Positions 19,679 to 28,072 of a DNA stretch of 41,130 nucleotides are shown piece by piece (the first letter of the stretch is position 1; each line of letters starts with the position of its first letter). Both the position numbers and the translations under genes were made by a program. The stretch is from Anaeromyxobacter sp. PSR-1 (GTDB lineage Bacteria > Myxococcota > Myxococcia > Myxococcales > Anaeromyxobacteraceae): NCBI RefSeq assembly GCF_000964525.1, contig NZ_BAZG01000021.1, positions 1-41,130 on the forward strand, written 5' to 3'. Below the pieces are notes generated by a model. It saw nothing but the letters and a program-made list of their open reading frames with translations, did no database searches and was not told the origin of the DNA.

Positions 19679-22600
19679 TCACTCGCAGCTGGCCGCATCG
19701 GAGGTGGCCGCGTGCCGGCACGCGTGCAGCGGCTCGCTCACCTCCATGAACCCGAAGTCCATGGTCGGATCGATCGGGTCCGTCATGCCTACGTTCGTGG
19801 CGCCGCGCTCCGGGTTCACCGCGGTGAGGCCCACCGCGATCTGCCCGGCCTGGTTGACGAACACCGTGGGCTGGTCGGCCTGGGTGGGGACCAGCAGGGC
19901 TGCCTTCATCGAGCGGACCACGTTGCCGCTCTCGTCCTTGAACCGCGAGGGCAGCCCGCCCGTCTCGATGTTCGCGCCGTACTTGGTCGCGATGCGCCGT
20001 GCCTCGGTCGTGCCGCACTTGGAGACGGGCTTCTCCGAGCCGTGTACACAAGACGTGGCGTCGATCGTGCCGGAGGCGCGCTGCACCGTGTTCCAGTAGA
20101 TGTCACCGAGCGTCGAGGTGCCGGAGGACGTGCGCTCGTCGGCCCAGTACACGTTGTACGTGTAGCCGTCCGCTTCCACGGTCGGACCCTGGTTGTAGTA
20201 CATCGCCCAGCCCGGCGAGGTCGCGTCGGCGAGCGGGCTCGGGTTCGTCGCCGTCGCGGAGATCGTGACCAGGCCCGGGCTCGCCGATCCCGAGAAACCG
20301 TAGGAAGCGTCCAGGCCAGTCTGGTTCAGCCACAGGCGCGCGCCGTCGTACGTCGCCGCCGAGGTCGCGCTGTCGAACGGCGCGCGCGGGCCCGTCTCGT
20401 CGAACACGAGCAGGGAGTAGAAGAAGTTGCCCCGGCTGATCTGCCCGGTGAGGGGGACCTCGGCGCCACGGGTCTCGATCCCCGGCCGGCAGTCGTAGCC
20501 GTCCGCGTTGAACGTGCAGCTGGCGGTCATCTTCTTCTCGGTGCTCGGCGCCGCCGTCGTGCTGCTCGGCTGCGGGCACCAGATCTTGATCTGGGCGCGG
20601 GCGCTCACCACGGTGGCGCCGGCGGCCGCGCAGCCGGGACCGGCGTTCTCGCTGCCGCTCGCGGTGAGGACGTTGGTGCTCGTGGCGCAGGTCGAGTGCG
20701 AGAGGCCTCGCTTGATCCCGCCGAGGCCGTAGCTCTCGAACAGGTTGCCGCCCGTGGGATCGGCGGTCGTCGCCTCCAGCGGCATCTCGACCTTGCAGCC
20801 GCGCAGCACGCAAGCCCGGACGTTGTCCGGCCCGCAGGTGCCGCCGTCCTTGTCGAGCAGGTTGTACCGGTCGCCGGTGCCCGCGAAGACGCGGTAGGCG
20901 CCGTTCGAGGGCAGGGGGATGTTGGCCGTCATGTAGAAGAACGGCTGGCCGCCGCAGAAGCGGCAGTCCTGGTTCTGCGTCCCCATCTGGAAGATCCGCC
21001 CGCCGTGCCAGTTCTCCACCTTGCCGCTCGTCCCGATCTTGCCGGGGCGGTGGAAGCGCAGCGCCCAGAGCTGGCCGCCGGCGTCGCCGAACGTGGCCGT
21101 GTCGAAGAAGTAGTCGTTGGTCTCGCCGGAGGCGCGGCGGGCGCCGCCGCCCCAGCCGACCATGCCCACCACCGCCGGGACCGGGAAGCGGAGGTGCTGC
21201 TTCACCGCGTGGGTGGCGTCATACGAGAAGTCGAACACCTCCCTACCCGTCCACACGTCCACCATGTGGACACCGCGACCGCGGACGTACTGAGGATCGA
21301 ACCCGCCGTTCAGGAACACGACCCAGCGCTCGTGGTATGCGACCTCGCCGGTGCCCACGCTCATCCTGGGCGTGTCGCTGGTCGCCGCGCCGGTGGCGGT
21401 GTCGGCCTCGAGCCGCACCGGGCCGATGGGCGGGGCGCGCGGCAGGAAGTCGTCGTAGCTCTCGGCGAAGTCCAGCGTCTCGGGGTCGTTCGGCTGAGGG
21501 TAGATCCAGAGGAACGCGGGCGTGCCCGAGCTCGTCGTCGCGTCGGTGACGTCGAGCGCGAAGTAATGCGTGCCGCCGCGCCGCTCGCCGACCACCGCCA
21601 CCGTGTGGTACTCGCCCGCCTCCTTGATGTCGTTCCGGATCCCGGTCCCCACCGAGTTGCGCGTCCCGTCGACCCACACGTCGCGGACCATGGCGGTGCC
21701 GTCCACGAAGAACTGGTGCTTGGGCTCGATGAGCAGGCGCAGCTTCGCGAGCATGTCGGGGGGCAGGAAGGCCCAGACCTCCTCGCCGGTCCCGCGGTCG
21801 TAGTAACCGTTGAACGGGGGCAGCGACTCGTCGACGGCGGTGGTGGAAGGGTCGTCCGCGGTCGCGTTGTGGGTGCCGGGCGTCGGGTTCCCATGCCATT
21901 CACCCGCGTGGAACGCATGCAGGAGACCGTCATTGGCGCCGACCAGCACGAGCTTGGTGCGGTCCTTGTATGTCGTGCTCTTGGAGTAGCCGTCGTACGC
22001 GTCCTTGCCGTTCTTGGTCGGCGTGTCCCACAGGGACTGGAGGCACTGGTTCGACAGGCCGTTCGGGCAGATCACGCCGTCCCGCGGGAGCGGCGGATCG
22101 ACGACGACCGGCGAGGAGTGGAAGACGTCGCCGAGCATCCAGTCGCGGTCCCACAGGTCGTCCATGGAGGACGGCGGGTAGGAGGAGCGCTTCATCGAGT
22201 TGAACAGGTCGGCGCCGAGCACCAGGCGGATGAAGGCCTTGGTGCATGCCATGCGGGCGTCCACGGTCGATCCCTGCACGCTCGCCGCGAAGGTGGACGC
22301 GCCGGCGTTCTGGAACTCGGTCGCGAGCGCGTTGCACACGGTTCCGCCGCCCAGGCCCAGGTAGGGCATGATCGCGCTCGCGACGGTGTCGTTTGCCTCG
22401 AGCCGGATCACGCGATCGCTCGCGTCGATCTTGCCGTCGGCGGTGTCGTCCACCACGGTGTACACGCGGCGCGACTTCCACTTCTGGGAGGTGCCGGTCC
22501 CGGCCAGCAGGGCGCCGGCGTCCCACCACGGGTTCGCCGGCGCGCTGCTCGCCACCGAGCAGCTCTTCCCGGTGACGCTCGCGCACTTCGGAGCTTGGCC

Positions 22601-24847
22601 GCACACGGGCGTGCTTCCGGGGTCGGACTTCACGAAGTTGCCGGCGCCGTCCTCGGTGATGAAGTCACCGCTCTGGTTCGCGGTCGTCGACTTGTCCTGG
22701 AGGAACACGCTCGTGCACGCACCGTCGCAGTCCAGGTCGCCGGTCCCGGTGCCATCGGCCTTCGCGTCGCAGGCGTTCACGAACTCGCTGTAGAGGTCGA
22801 AGCGCAGCACGTGTCCGCGCCAGCGGCTGGTCCCGTTCTTCGGCTCGAAGCGCGGCACGATCACGGCGCGGCCGGACGTCGTCTGCAGCGTCGACACCGT
22901 CGCGACCGAGAAGGACGTCGCGCGCTCGTTGATCTTCTCGAGGATGTAGGTCAGCCCCTCGGCGAGAGTCTGCGGGTTCTCGGCGGGGACGAACTTGCCT
23001 CCGCCCGCCTCCGCCGCGGCGTGGAGGATGGTCCGAGCGTCCGGGAGCTGGCTGGTGGCGAAGCCCACCGTGTACGTGTCGAGGACCTGCTTCCCGCCGT
23101 TTCTCTTGCAGTCCCAGGTGCTCTCGGCGTTGTCGCGGAGATCCATGTTGTGCATGTACCAGGCGACCTTGGCGAGGCTGTCCTTCCAGGCGGCCGTGCC
23201 GCTGAAGTTCGCGCACTGCGGGCAGTCGGTCGAGGTGATGTCCTTGATGCCGGTGGTGGTCGCCCCGGCGTACTTGCCGCTGGTGGTGTCCGCGAGCGTG
23301 GTGGCGCCGGACGGGAGCCGATCGCCGTCGTTCGGGGTCAGCCCGCTCCCGGGCGACGGCTCGCCGTCGGTGAGGACGACCACCGACGAGGTCTGGCACA
23401 GGTAGCAGATCGAGTACTGGTTGGCGTTCGACGAGGACTCGTAGGACGAGGTGTTCCTCTCCCAGCTCGGCCCGAACCAGGAGAGGCCCGGCGAGTGGTA
23501 GTACCGGCCCACGTCGAACAGCGACATGGCGAGCGGCGTGCCGCCCGCGAACGTGGTGACCGCATTGACCGCGCTCACGAACGCGGCCCGGTTGCTGTCG
23601 AAGTTGGAGCTGGTGTTGAACTCCATCTGGCAGCTCGGGTTGAAGTCCTTCTGCAGCGTCCAGCCGCTCGGGTAGTCGAAGGTCGCGAGCGCCATGCGGA
23701 TCCGGCTGCGCTTCGCGATCACGTCCTTGACGGTCTTGCGCGCCACCAGGAACTTGGGCGGGAAGAAGTTGAGGTAGTTCCCCGTGTACCAGACGGACGG
23801 GAACCGATCGCCGTTGGTGTCCTCGAGGATGACGCCGTCGTAGTACCAGCCCTTCTTCTCGAGGCAGGACTGGCAGATCTCGGCGCGGGTGCGCAGGCCC
23901 TGGGGCGCGGTTCCCTGCGTGGCGCAGAACTCGGCGATCGTGGCGGGGTCGTTGTTCGCCTTGCGCACCGGGAAGACCGCATTGTCGGTCCAGCCGTTGC
24001 CGAAGTTGGTCCGGAAATCCAGGTTCGTCCGCTCGTAGTTCCACTCGCCGGCGACCACCGGGACGTAGTTGGCGTCGTGGAACACGAGGTCGCGGCCGAA
24101 GAACGCGGGCTTGCCGTTCGCGGTGGTCTCGGTCCCGCTCGGCGACTGCGAGTAGAAGTCCGGGTCGAAGCCAAGGCCGCCGGTCTGCTGGTTGTTGGAC
24201 GACGTGTAGTACGGACAGTTGATGTACTCGCGCGCGTAGTCCACGCCGCCGGTGACCACCGCGGCGTGGCCGGCGTACGGGCTGCCGACGGCCACCGTCG
24301 CGGCGCTGCCGCAGGGCGTGTAGAAGCGGCGCGTGGGGATTGACGCGAGCATCGGGTTGTCGCCCACGTTCGGCGTGGCGTTGAACACCGGGTCGTCGTT
24401 GCACCCCACCACGCGCGCCGAGGCGAACGCGAGGTTCTGCTGGGTGCTGCTGGCCGGGTTGTCGATGAGGGCGCCGGCGGGGAGGGTGGGCTTGCAGTGA
24501 CCGCCCGTGCACGTGTACCGCGCCGGGCACTGTGAGTCCGCGGTGCACGCCTGGCTCGAACCGCCCAGCGAGCCGGGGCCGTCGGGCGGGAGGCGCTGCA
24601 TCGAGCCGGAGGTGTCCAGCAGGAACATGATGTTCGGGAAGGTGGTGTCCTCGCGCGTGATGAACTGCTGGTCCTCGCCCGCGGGCGGGTTGAGCCACGT
24701 GTCCATCAGGCTCGAGACCATCAGGTTGCGCGCGGCGTCGTCACCGCAGGTGGTCTGCGAGCGGGTGTCGCCGGGCGTGAGCAGCAGCGTCAGGGCGGCC
24801 AGGCCGGCGGCACGGAGGGCGATCGCGATGGGCTTGCGGGTGCGCAT
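19679..24847 (-). CDS. pilY1: PilY1-like pilus tip adhesin with vWA and beta-propeller domains
   Basis: PilY1 proteins sit at the pilus tip with minor pilins and act in adhesion, priming of assembly and calcium-dependent control of retraction. This 1722-residue form has a signal peptide (about 1-30) and an N-terminal vWA-like domain with MIDAS DTSGS at 78-82 and a later VVVLTDGEPS (about 489-498). A C-terminal PilY1 propeller begins around GANDGLLHAFHAGEW (about 965). A Cys-rich insert (C101, C107, C113, C118) follows the MIDAS directly. DTADGKIDASD (about 800-810) looks like a dockerin/EF-hand calcium loop. It is well longer than Pseudomonas PilY1 (about 1160). It is the last gene of the fimT-pilVWXY1 operon, with GGAGG before the ATG. 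Confidence 0.9.
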   Translation of the reverse strand: MRTRKPIAIALRAAGLAALTLLLTPGDTRSQTTCGDDAARNLMVSSLMDTWLNPPAGEDQQFITREDTTFPNIMFLLDTSGSMQRLPPDGPGSLGGSSQACTADSQCPARYTCTGGHCKPTLPAGALIDNPASSTQQNLAFASARVVGCNDDPVFNATPNVGDNPMLASIPTRRFYTPCGSAATVAVGSPYAGHAAVVTGGVDYAREYINCPYYTSSNNQQTGGLGFDPDFYSQSPSGTETTANGKPAFFGRDLVFHDANYVPVVAGEWNYERTNLDFRTNFGNGWTDNAVFPVRKANNDPATIAEFCATQGTAPQGLRTRAEICQSCLEKKGWYYDGVILEDTNGDRFPSVWYTGNYLNFFPPKFLVARKTVKDVIAKRSRIRMALATFDYPSGWTLQKDFNPSCQMEFNTSSNFDSNRAAFVSAVNAVTTFAGGTPLAMSLFDVGRYYHSPGLSWFGPSWERNTSSYESSSNANQYSICYLCQTSSVVVLTDGEPSPGSGLTPNDGDRLPSGATTLADTTSGKYAGATTTGIKDITSTDCPQCANFSGTAAWKDSLAKVAWYMHNMDLRDNAESTWDCKRNGGKQVLDTYTVGFATSQLPDARTILHAAAEAGGGKFVPAENPQTLAEGLTYILEKINERATSFSVATVSTLQTTSGRAVIVPRFEPKNGTSRWRGHVLRFDLYSEFVNACDAKADGTGTGDLDCDGACTSVFLQDKSTTANQSGDFITEDGAGNFVKSDPGSTPVCGQAPKCASVTGKSCSVASSAPANPWWDAGALLAGTGTSQKWKSRRVYTVVDDTADGKIDASDRVIRLEANDTVASAIMPYLGLGGGTVCNALATEFQNAGASTFAASVQGSTVDARMACTKAFIRLVLGADLFNSMKRSSYPPSSMDDLWDRDWMLGDVFHSSPVVVDPPLPRDGVICPNGLSNQCLQSLWDTPTKNGKDAYDGYSKSTTYKDRTKLVLVGANDGLLHAFHAGEWHGNPTPGTHNATADDPSTTAVDESLPPFNGYYDRGTGEEVWAFLPPDMLAKLRLLIEPKHQFFVDGTAMVRDVWVDGTRNSVGTGIRNDIKEAGEYHTVAVVGERRGGTHYFALDVTDATTSSGTPAFLWIYPQPNDPETLDFAESYDDFLPRAPPIGPVRLEADTATGAATSDTPRMSVGTGEVAYHERWVVFLNGGFDPQYVRGRGVHMVDVWTGREVFDFSYDATHAVKQHLRFPVPAVVGMVGWGGGARRASGETNDYFFDTATFGDAGGQLWALRFHRPGKIGTSGKVENWHGGRIFQMGTQNQDCRFCGGQPFFYMTANIPLPSNGAYRVFAGTGDRYNLLDKDGGTCGPDNVRACVLRGCKVEMPLEATTADPTGGNLFESYGLGGIKRGLSHSTCATSTNVLTASGSENAGPGCAAAGATVVSARAQIKIWCPQPSSTTAAPSTEKKMTASCTFNADGYDCRPGIETRGAEVPLTGQISRGNFFYSLLVFDETGPRAPFDSATSAATYDGARLWLNQTGLDASYGFSGSASPGLVTISATATNPSPLADATSPGWAMYYNQGPTVEADGYTYNVYWADERTSSGTSTLGDIYWNTVQRASGTIDATSCVHGSEKPVSKCGTTEARRIATKYGANIETGGLPSRFKDESGNVVRSMKAALLVPTQADQPTVFVNQAGQIAVGLTAVNPERGATNVGMTDPIDPTMDFGFMEVSEPLHACRHAATSDAASCE

Positions 24848-24857
24848 GGTCCGCCTC

Positions 24858-25361
24858 CTACAGGATGATGGCCGTCACGAACTCGACCTCGAGCGGGCGG
24901 CCGCGCCGGTCCTTGCACTTCGCGACCACCGTGTAGCCGGTCGCGGTGTTCAGGCCCTGCATGAAGTTGAACGAGTTGGTGAGGTCGGTGGCGGTCGGCG
25001 TCGAGGCCGTCGTGACGGTGTTCTTGAGCACGACCGAGCTGACGGTCACGTCCGGATCGCTGTCGTAGTGCGACGGCGCCGTGAGGACCGTGCCGTCGGG
25101 CAGGGTCACCGAGCCGGCCACGTTGCCCGACTCGAGATACCCACGGCCGTACCGCGCCAGCTCCGCCCAGATCTGCAGGCGCGCGGCGGCGGCGCACGCG
25201 TACAGCTGGTCGCGCTGGGTCTTGCCGGACGCGTTGATGCGCTCCTGCGAGCCGAGCGAGACCGCGGCCACGCCGATGACGGCCAGCACCATCAGCAGGA
25301 TCACCGTCAGGATCAGGGTGGAGCCGCTCGCGCGGTGGGGCAGGGGACGGGGGACGGACAT
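24858..25361 (-). CDS. pilX: PilX-like minor pilin / assembly protein
   Basis: The 167-residue protein has a PilX_N type start: a short basic leader, then SGSTLILTVILLMVLAVIGVAAVSL as the N-terminal hydrophobic helix. The leader lacks the consensus GFTLIE and no Glu sits at mature position 5, which is common in PilX/GspK-like proteins that cap the tip complex. The C-terminal part contains Cys in YACAAA and VAKCKDRRG. It lies between the pilW-like gene and pilY1 (10-base gap to each), the usual place for PilX. Function by family and position: part of the minor pilin complex that presents PilY1. Confidence 0.78.
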   Translation of the reverse strand: MSVPRPLPHRASGSTLILTVILLMVLAVIGVAAVSLGSQERINASGKTQRDQLYACAAAARLQIWAELARYGRGYLESGNVAGSVTLPDGTVLTAPSHYDSDPDVTVSSVVLKNTVTTASTPTATDLTNSFNFMQGLNTATGYTVVAKCKDRRGRPLEVEFVTAIIL

Positions 25362-25371
25362 GCCAGCCTCG

Positions 25372-26643
25372 CTAGAACCCGGTGATGGACCGGACGGTCA
25401 TGTTGGGAAGGTTCACCACGGCCTCGACCCGCGTGCGCTGGAAGCCGTCGGTGCCGCTCGCGATCTTCGGCGCGCCCGTCACCCAGTCCGGTGCGCCGGA
25501 CTGGTTCAACAGGGCGAAGGACGAGTCGACCACGAACGTCGCCCGGGCCGAGGGATCGGGCTGCGGCGAGCGCGCGACCAGGGCGAGCCGCACCGCCCGG
25601 ATGTTGGCCTGGTGCCTGGTCTGACGGATCGGGTCTGAGTACCGATACGAATAGAAGCTGGAGGGCGTGTAGACGGCTCGGGTCGTGGAGGTCGCGGACC
25701 CGGAGAACTTGGTCGGGATGATGGCGCCGTCGGTGAGCACGCTCTGGTCGTCGTTTGCTTCCCCGAACGCGATGGCCGTCCCGGCGGTCGCGCCGGCGGG
25801 GGCGATGGCCGGGTTCGCGAACACGTAGGCGACCTGGAACGCTTCGACCCCCTCCGCCACGATCACCTCGTCCTTCTCGTCCACCACACCATCGGGCGCG
25901 CCGTCGGCGGCCCCCGTCGTATCGAGGCCGCGATCGAGCACCAGGTACGGGTCGAATGTCCCGTCGGCACGCGCCACGGGCCGGACATGGAATCGGTACC
26001 GGTCGACCTGGAAGGCGCGGCAGCCACCCATCGTCGCGGCGACGTCCTGCCGGCGGAACGGATCGGTCAGGACGACGTCCTCGAGCTCCACGTCGACGTT
26101 TCCCGCGGACGTGACCGCCGCCCGGCTCTTCACGGTGAAGTAGGCGTAGCGGAGCTCGCCGGGGCAGACGACCTGCAGGATCTGTCCCCTGAGGAAGTCG
26201 TCGCCGGCCCGCGCCTCCAGCGTGGCGTGGGAGGCGTCGGGCAGCGCGACGAACGTCCAGGCGTTCCCGCGAAGGGCGCCGGCATGCCCCTCCGGCGGCA
26301 CCCAGTAGCTCGGGTTGCGTGCATAGAACACCAGCTCGTCCGCGTCGGCGATGCTGTCCCTCCCCGGCGGGCACGTCGTGTTCGCGGGGCAGAACGCGGG
26401 CGCGTAGAACTGGAAGTCCAGGGCGAGGGAGCCGTCGAGCCCCCACCCGGCGAGCGGGAGCTTCTGCTCGAGGTACAGCAGCGCGGTGCGTGCGTTTCCC
26501 TGCGTCGCCCGCTGTCGCTGTCCGCCGAAGAAGGCGCGCTGCTGCGAGCTCGAGGCCGCGATCACCGCGGCAAGAACGATGGATACCACGCCGGTCGCGA
26601 TCATGATCTCGACGAGCGTGAAGCCGAGGCGGGAGCGGATCAT
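25372..26643 (-). CDS. pilW: PilW-like minor pilin
   Basis: This 423-residue protein starts MIRSRLGFTLVEIMIATGVV, a class III prepilin leader with processing after G7 and Glu at mature position 5, followed by the hydrophobic helix. The long C-terminal domain is typical of PilW/GspJ-like minor pilins. The frame stays open far upstream (to 26952), and a GTG at 26652 would overlap the pilV stop as GTGA. I chose the ATG at 26643 because GGTGATC just upstream matches the 3' half of the extended Shine-Dalgarno sequence in the right register. The PilD enzyme encoded at 33343 should process it. Confidence 0.85.
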   Translation of the reverse strand: MIRSRLGFTLVEIMIATGVVSIVLAAVIAASSSQQRAFFGGQRQRATQGNARTALLYLEQKLPLAGWGLDGSLALDFQFYAPAFCPANTTCPPGRDSIADADELVFYARNPSYWVPPEGHAGALRGNAWTFVALPDASHATLEARAGDDFLRGQILQVVCPGELRYAYFTVKSRAAVTSAGNVDVELEDVVLTDPFRRQDVAATMGGCRAFQVDRYRFHVRPVARADGTFDPYLVLDRGLDTTGAADGAPDGVVDEKDEVIVAEGVEAFQVAYVFANPAIAPAGATAGTAIAFGEANDDQSVLTDGAIIPTKFSGSATSTTRAVYTPSSFYSYRYSDPIRQTRHQANIRAVRLALVARSPQPDPSARATFVVDSSFALLNQSGAPDWVTGAPKIASGTDGFQRTRVEAVVNLPNMTVRSITGF

Positions 26644-26648
26644 GCGGA

Positions 26649-27251
26649 TCACCGGTAGGCCGAGGCGTTGACCGTCGAGGCGCCCAGGTTCGGGATCTGG
26701 ACGTAAAGGGTGATGGCCCGCGGTCGCGTGATGGTGCGCTCGTGATAGACGACCGACACCGCCGCGAGGCGGACACCCGAGGCAGCGTTGGACGTCGCCA
26801 CCTGCCAGATCGACCAGCGGCGACGATAGAGCGGCTTCGATGGGTCGAGCGGGTCCGACGGCAGCGCGGAGTCCGGCTGGACGCCCACGACCTTCAGCGA
26901 CGGATAGGCGGAGGTCGTTCCGGTGAGGTACGCGTCGTCCCAGTCGCGCCATCCGGACGTGGCGAGGTTCCCGGATGCGTCCAGCGGATTGCCGAAACCG
27001 CTGGGCGGCGCGTCCGCGATCGTGTTCGCGACGAGGAGGGCGTCCAGCGACGGATCGAGGCGTTCGAGCCCGGCGGCCAGCTCGCGTGCCAGCTCCTGCG
27101 CCGTGCCGTTGGACCTCGCGCCCTCGTTGGACGTGAAGCCGATCACCTGAAGCCGCATCAGCCCCAGGATCCCGATGAGCAGCAGCGTGAGCGAGATCAT
27201 CGCCTCGATGAGCGTGACCCCTCGCATGCCGGAGTTGCGAGCTCGCCGCAT
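26649..27251 (-). CDS. pilV: PilV-like minor pilin
   Basis: The 200-residue protein carries the prepilin motif MRGVTLIEAMISLTLLLIGI, with cleavage predicted after the glycine at position 11 and the conserved Glu5. The motif TLIEAM followed by SLTLLLIGILGLMRLQ is characteristic of PilV/GspI-type minor pilins. The ATG at 27251 has AGGAGG six bases upstream, which decides the start although the frame is open to 27533. It ends six bases before the preferred pilW start. Its role is inferred: a component of the priming complex at the pilus tip. Confidence 0.86.
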   Translation of the reverse strand: MRRARNSGMRGVTLIEAMISLTLLLIGILGLMRLQVIGFTSNEGARSNGTAQELARELAAGLERLDPSLDALLVANTIADAPPSGFGNPLDASGNLATSGWRDWDDAYLTGTTSAYPSLKVVGVQPDSALPSDPLDPSKPLYRRRWSIWQVATSNAASGVRLAAVSVVYHERTITRPRAITLYVQIPNLGASTVNASAYR

Positions 27252-27259
27252 GGCGCCTC

Positions 27260-27907
27260 CTAGTACGTCGCGACCTTGACGATCCCGGTCGGGAACGACA
27301 CCACCAACCGGCGCCGCTGACCCGCGTTCAGTTCGGCCGAGGTGGTGATCGCGACCGCCACCCCACTGAGTCGAGGGCGCGACGCGCCCGCGTAGACCGG
27401 CCGGACCTCGCCGTCGGCGCCGAAACGGATCGCGACGCGCCCGCCGGCCGCGACGGAGGGGTCGAAGACCTTGACCTGCTCGAACGGCGCTTCCGACGAA
27501 GTCCCCGCTTGTCCCAGATCGAACGCTTGCCATCTGGGCAGCGTGACGACGTCCTCGACCTGCGCGGCGGTGGCCGGCGATGCGGGGTCGAAGCCCGCCA
27601 GCGTCCAGCCAGCCTCAGGGCGCTTGAGGATGAATAGACGGACGCAGCTCGCCTGGGCGAGGAGGCCGCAGCCCGAGCCGGTGAGGTCGTCCGCGTTCAC
27701 CAGCACGGCGAGGACGTCCTGCTGCTCGTTCAGCGCCTCGGTCTTCAGCGCCTGAAGCCGCATTCCGAGGTCGAACGCCGCGGAAGCCGAGCTGGCGTTT
27801 CGCTGAGCGGCCACGAACCTGGAGCCGGCGACGGCCGCCAGGATTGCCACGACGGCGACCACGATCACGAGCTCGAGGAGCGTGAAGCCGCGGGGGTTCC
27901 GGTTCAT
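27260..27907 (-). CDS. fimT: FimT/GspH-like minor pilin
   Basis: The 215-residue protein starts MNRNPRGFTLLELVIVVAVVAILAAVAGSRF, a clear prepilin leader with processing after G7. The N-terminal helix followed by a compact beta domain fits FimT/GspH, the first gene in many minor pilin operons. Starting from ATG 27907 there is no Shine-Dalgarno sequence. A candidate sigma-54 promoter places the transcript start only a few bases upstream, so the message may be leaderless. It leads the minus-strand operon fimT-pilV-pilW-pilX-pilY1. Confidence 0.85.
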   Translation of the reverse strand: MNRNPRGFTLLELVIVVAVVAILAAVAGSRFVAAQRNASSASAAFDLGMRLQALKTEALNEQQDVLAVLVNADDLTGSGCGLLAQASCVRLFILKRPEAGWTLAGFDPASPATAAQVEDVVTLPRWQAFDLGQAGTSSEAPFEQVKVFDPSVAAGGRVAIRFGADGEVRPVYAGASRPRLSGVAVAITTSAELNAGQRRRLVVSFPTGIVKVATY

Positions 27908-27920
27908 GCCGCGGGTGAGA

Positions 27921-27936
27921 AGCAAGGCGCCTGCCT
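27921..27936 (-). promoter_or_regulatory. Candidate sigma-54 promoter of the fimT-pilY1 operon
   Basis: On the minus strand the site reads AGGCAGGCGCCTTGCT, matching TGGCAC-N5-TTGCT with the invariant GG and GC exactly ten bases apart. Transcription would begin near 27911, about four bases before the fimT ATG. Confidence 0.6.
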
Positions 27937-27971
27937 CCGGAGGGGCGCCGCAACACGCCGACAATCCAGAG

Positions 27972-28025
27972 CTTTGTCTGCGGGAGCGCATCAGGATCGA
28001 CAAAGCGTGGAGGGGATCGACAAAG
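27972..28025 (-). promoter_or_regulatory. Candidate activator (PilR-type) binding sites upstream of fimT
   Basis: On the minus strand CTTTGTCGATCC occurs twice as perfect 12-base direct repeats (28025-28014 and 28005-27994), 20 bases centre to centre. An inverted partial copy (CTTTGTC read on the plus strand at 27972-27978) lies closer to the promoter. The TGTC core agrees with published PilR boxes as I recall them. The sites are about 35-90 bases upstream of the -24 element, where activators of sigma-54 promoters bind. Confidence 0.5.
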
Positions 28026-28053
28026 TTTGCATGTGGGAGTCGCACGCCCGCGG

Positions 28054-28070
28054 CGCGCGGCGCCCGCGCG
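28054..28070 (-). terminator. GC hairpin just after the TMTC-like gene
   Basis: A seven-base-pair stem CGCGCGG/CCGCGCG with a three-base loop begins three bases beyond the stop of the minus-strand gene. There is no T-run. It may separate the pilA-side operon from the fimT promoter region. Confidence 0.3.
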
Positions 28071-28072
28071 GC

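Noticed and set aside
19712-24343. Open frame of 1543 codons antisense to pilY1
   Set aside because: It is a GC-driven shadow frame with Arg/Val/Gly-rich, low-complexity translation and no recognisable domain; pilY1 on the other strand has clear domains and ribosome-binding site.
27960-28030. Direct repeats upstream of fimT as a CRISPR or mobile-element end
   Set aside because: Only two full 12-base copies at promoter distance, with no transposase, spacer series or flanking duplication; an activator site explains them better.
27260-28045. Longer N-terminus for fimT, starting upstream of 27907
   Set aside because: It would put a long extension before the prepilin leader and place the promoter and repeats inside the gene; the short MNRNPRG leader is typical.
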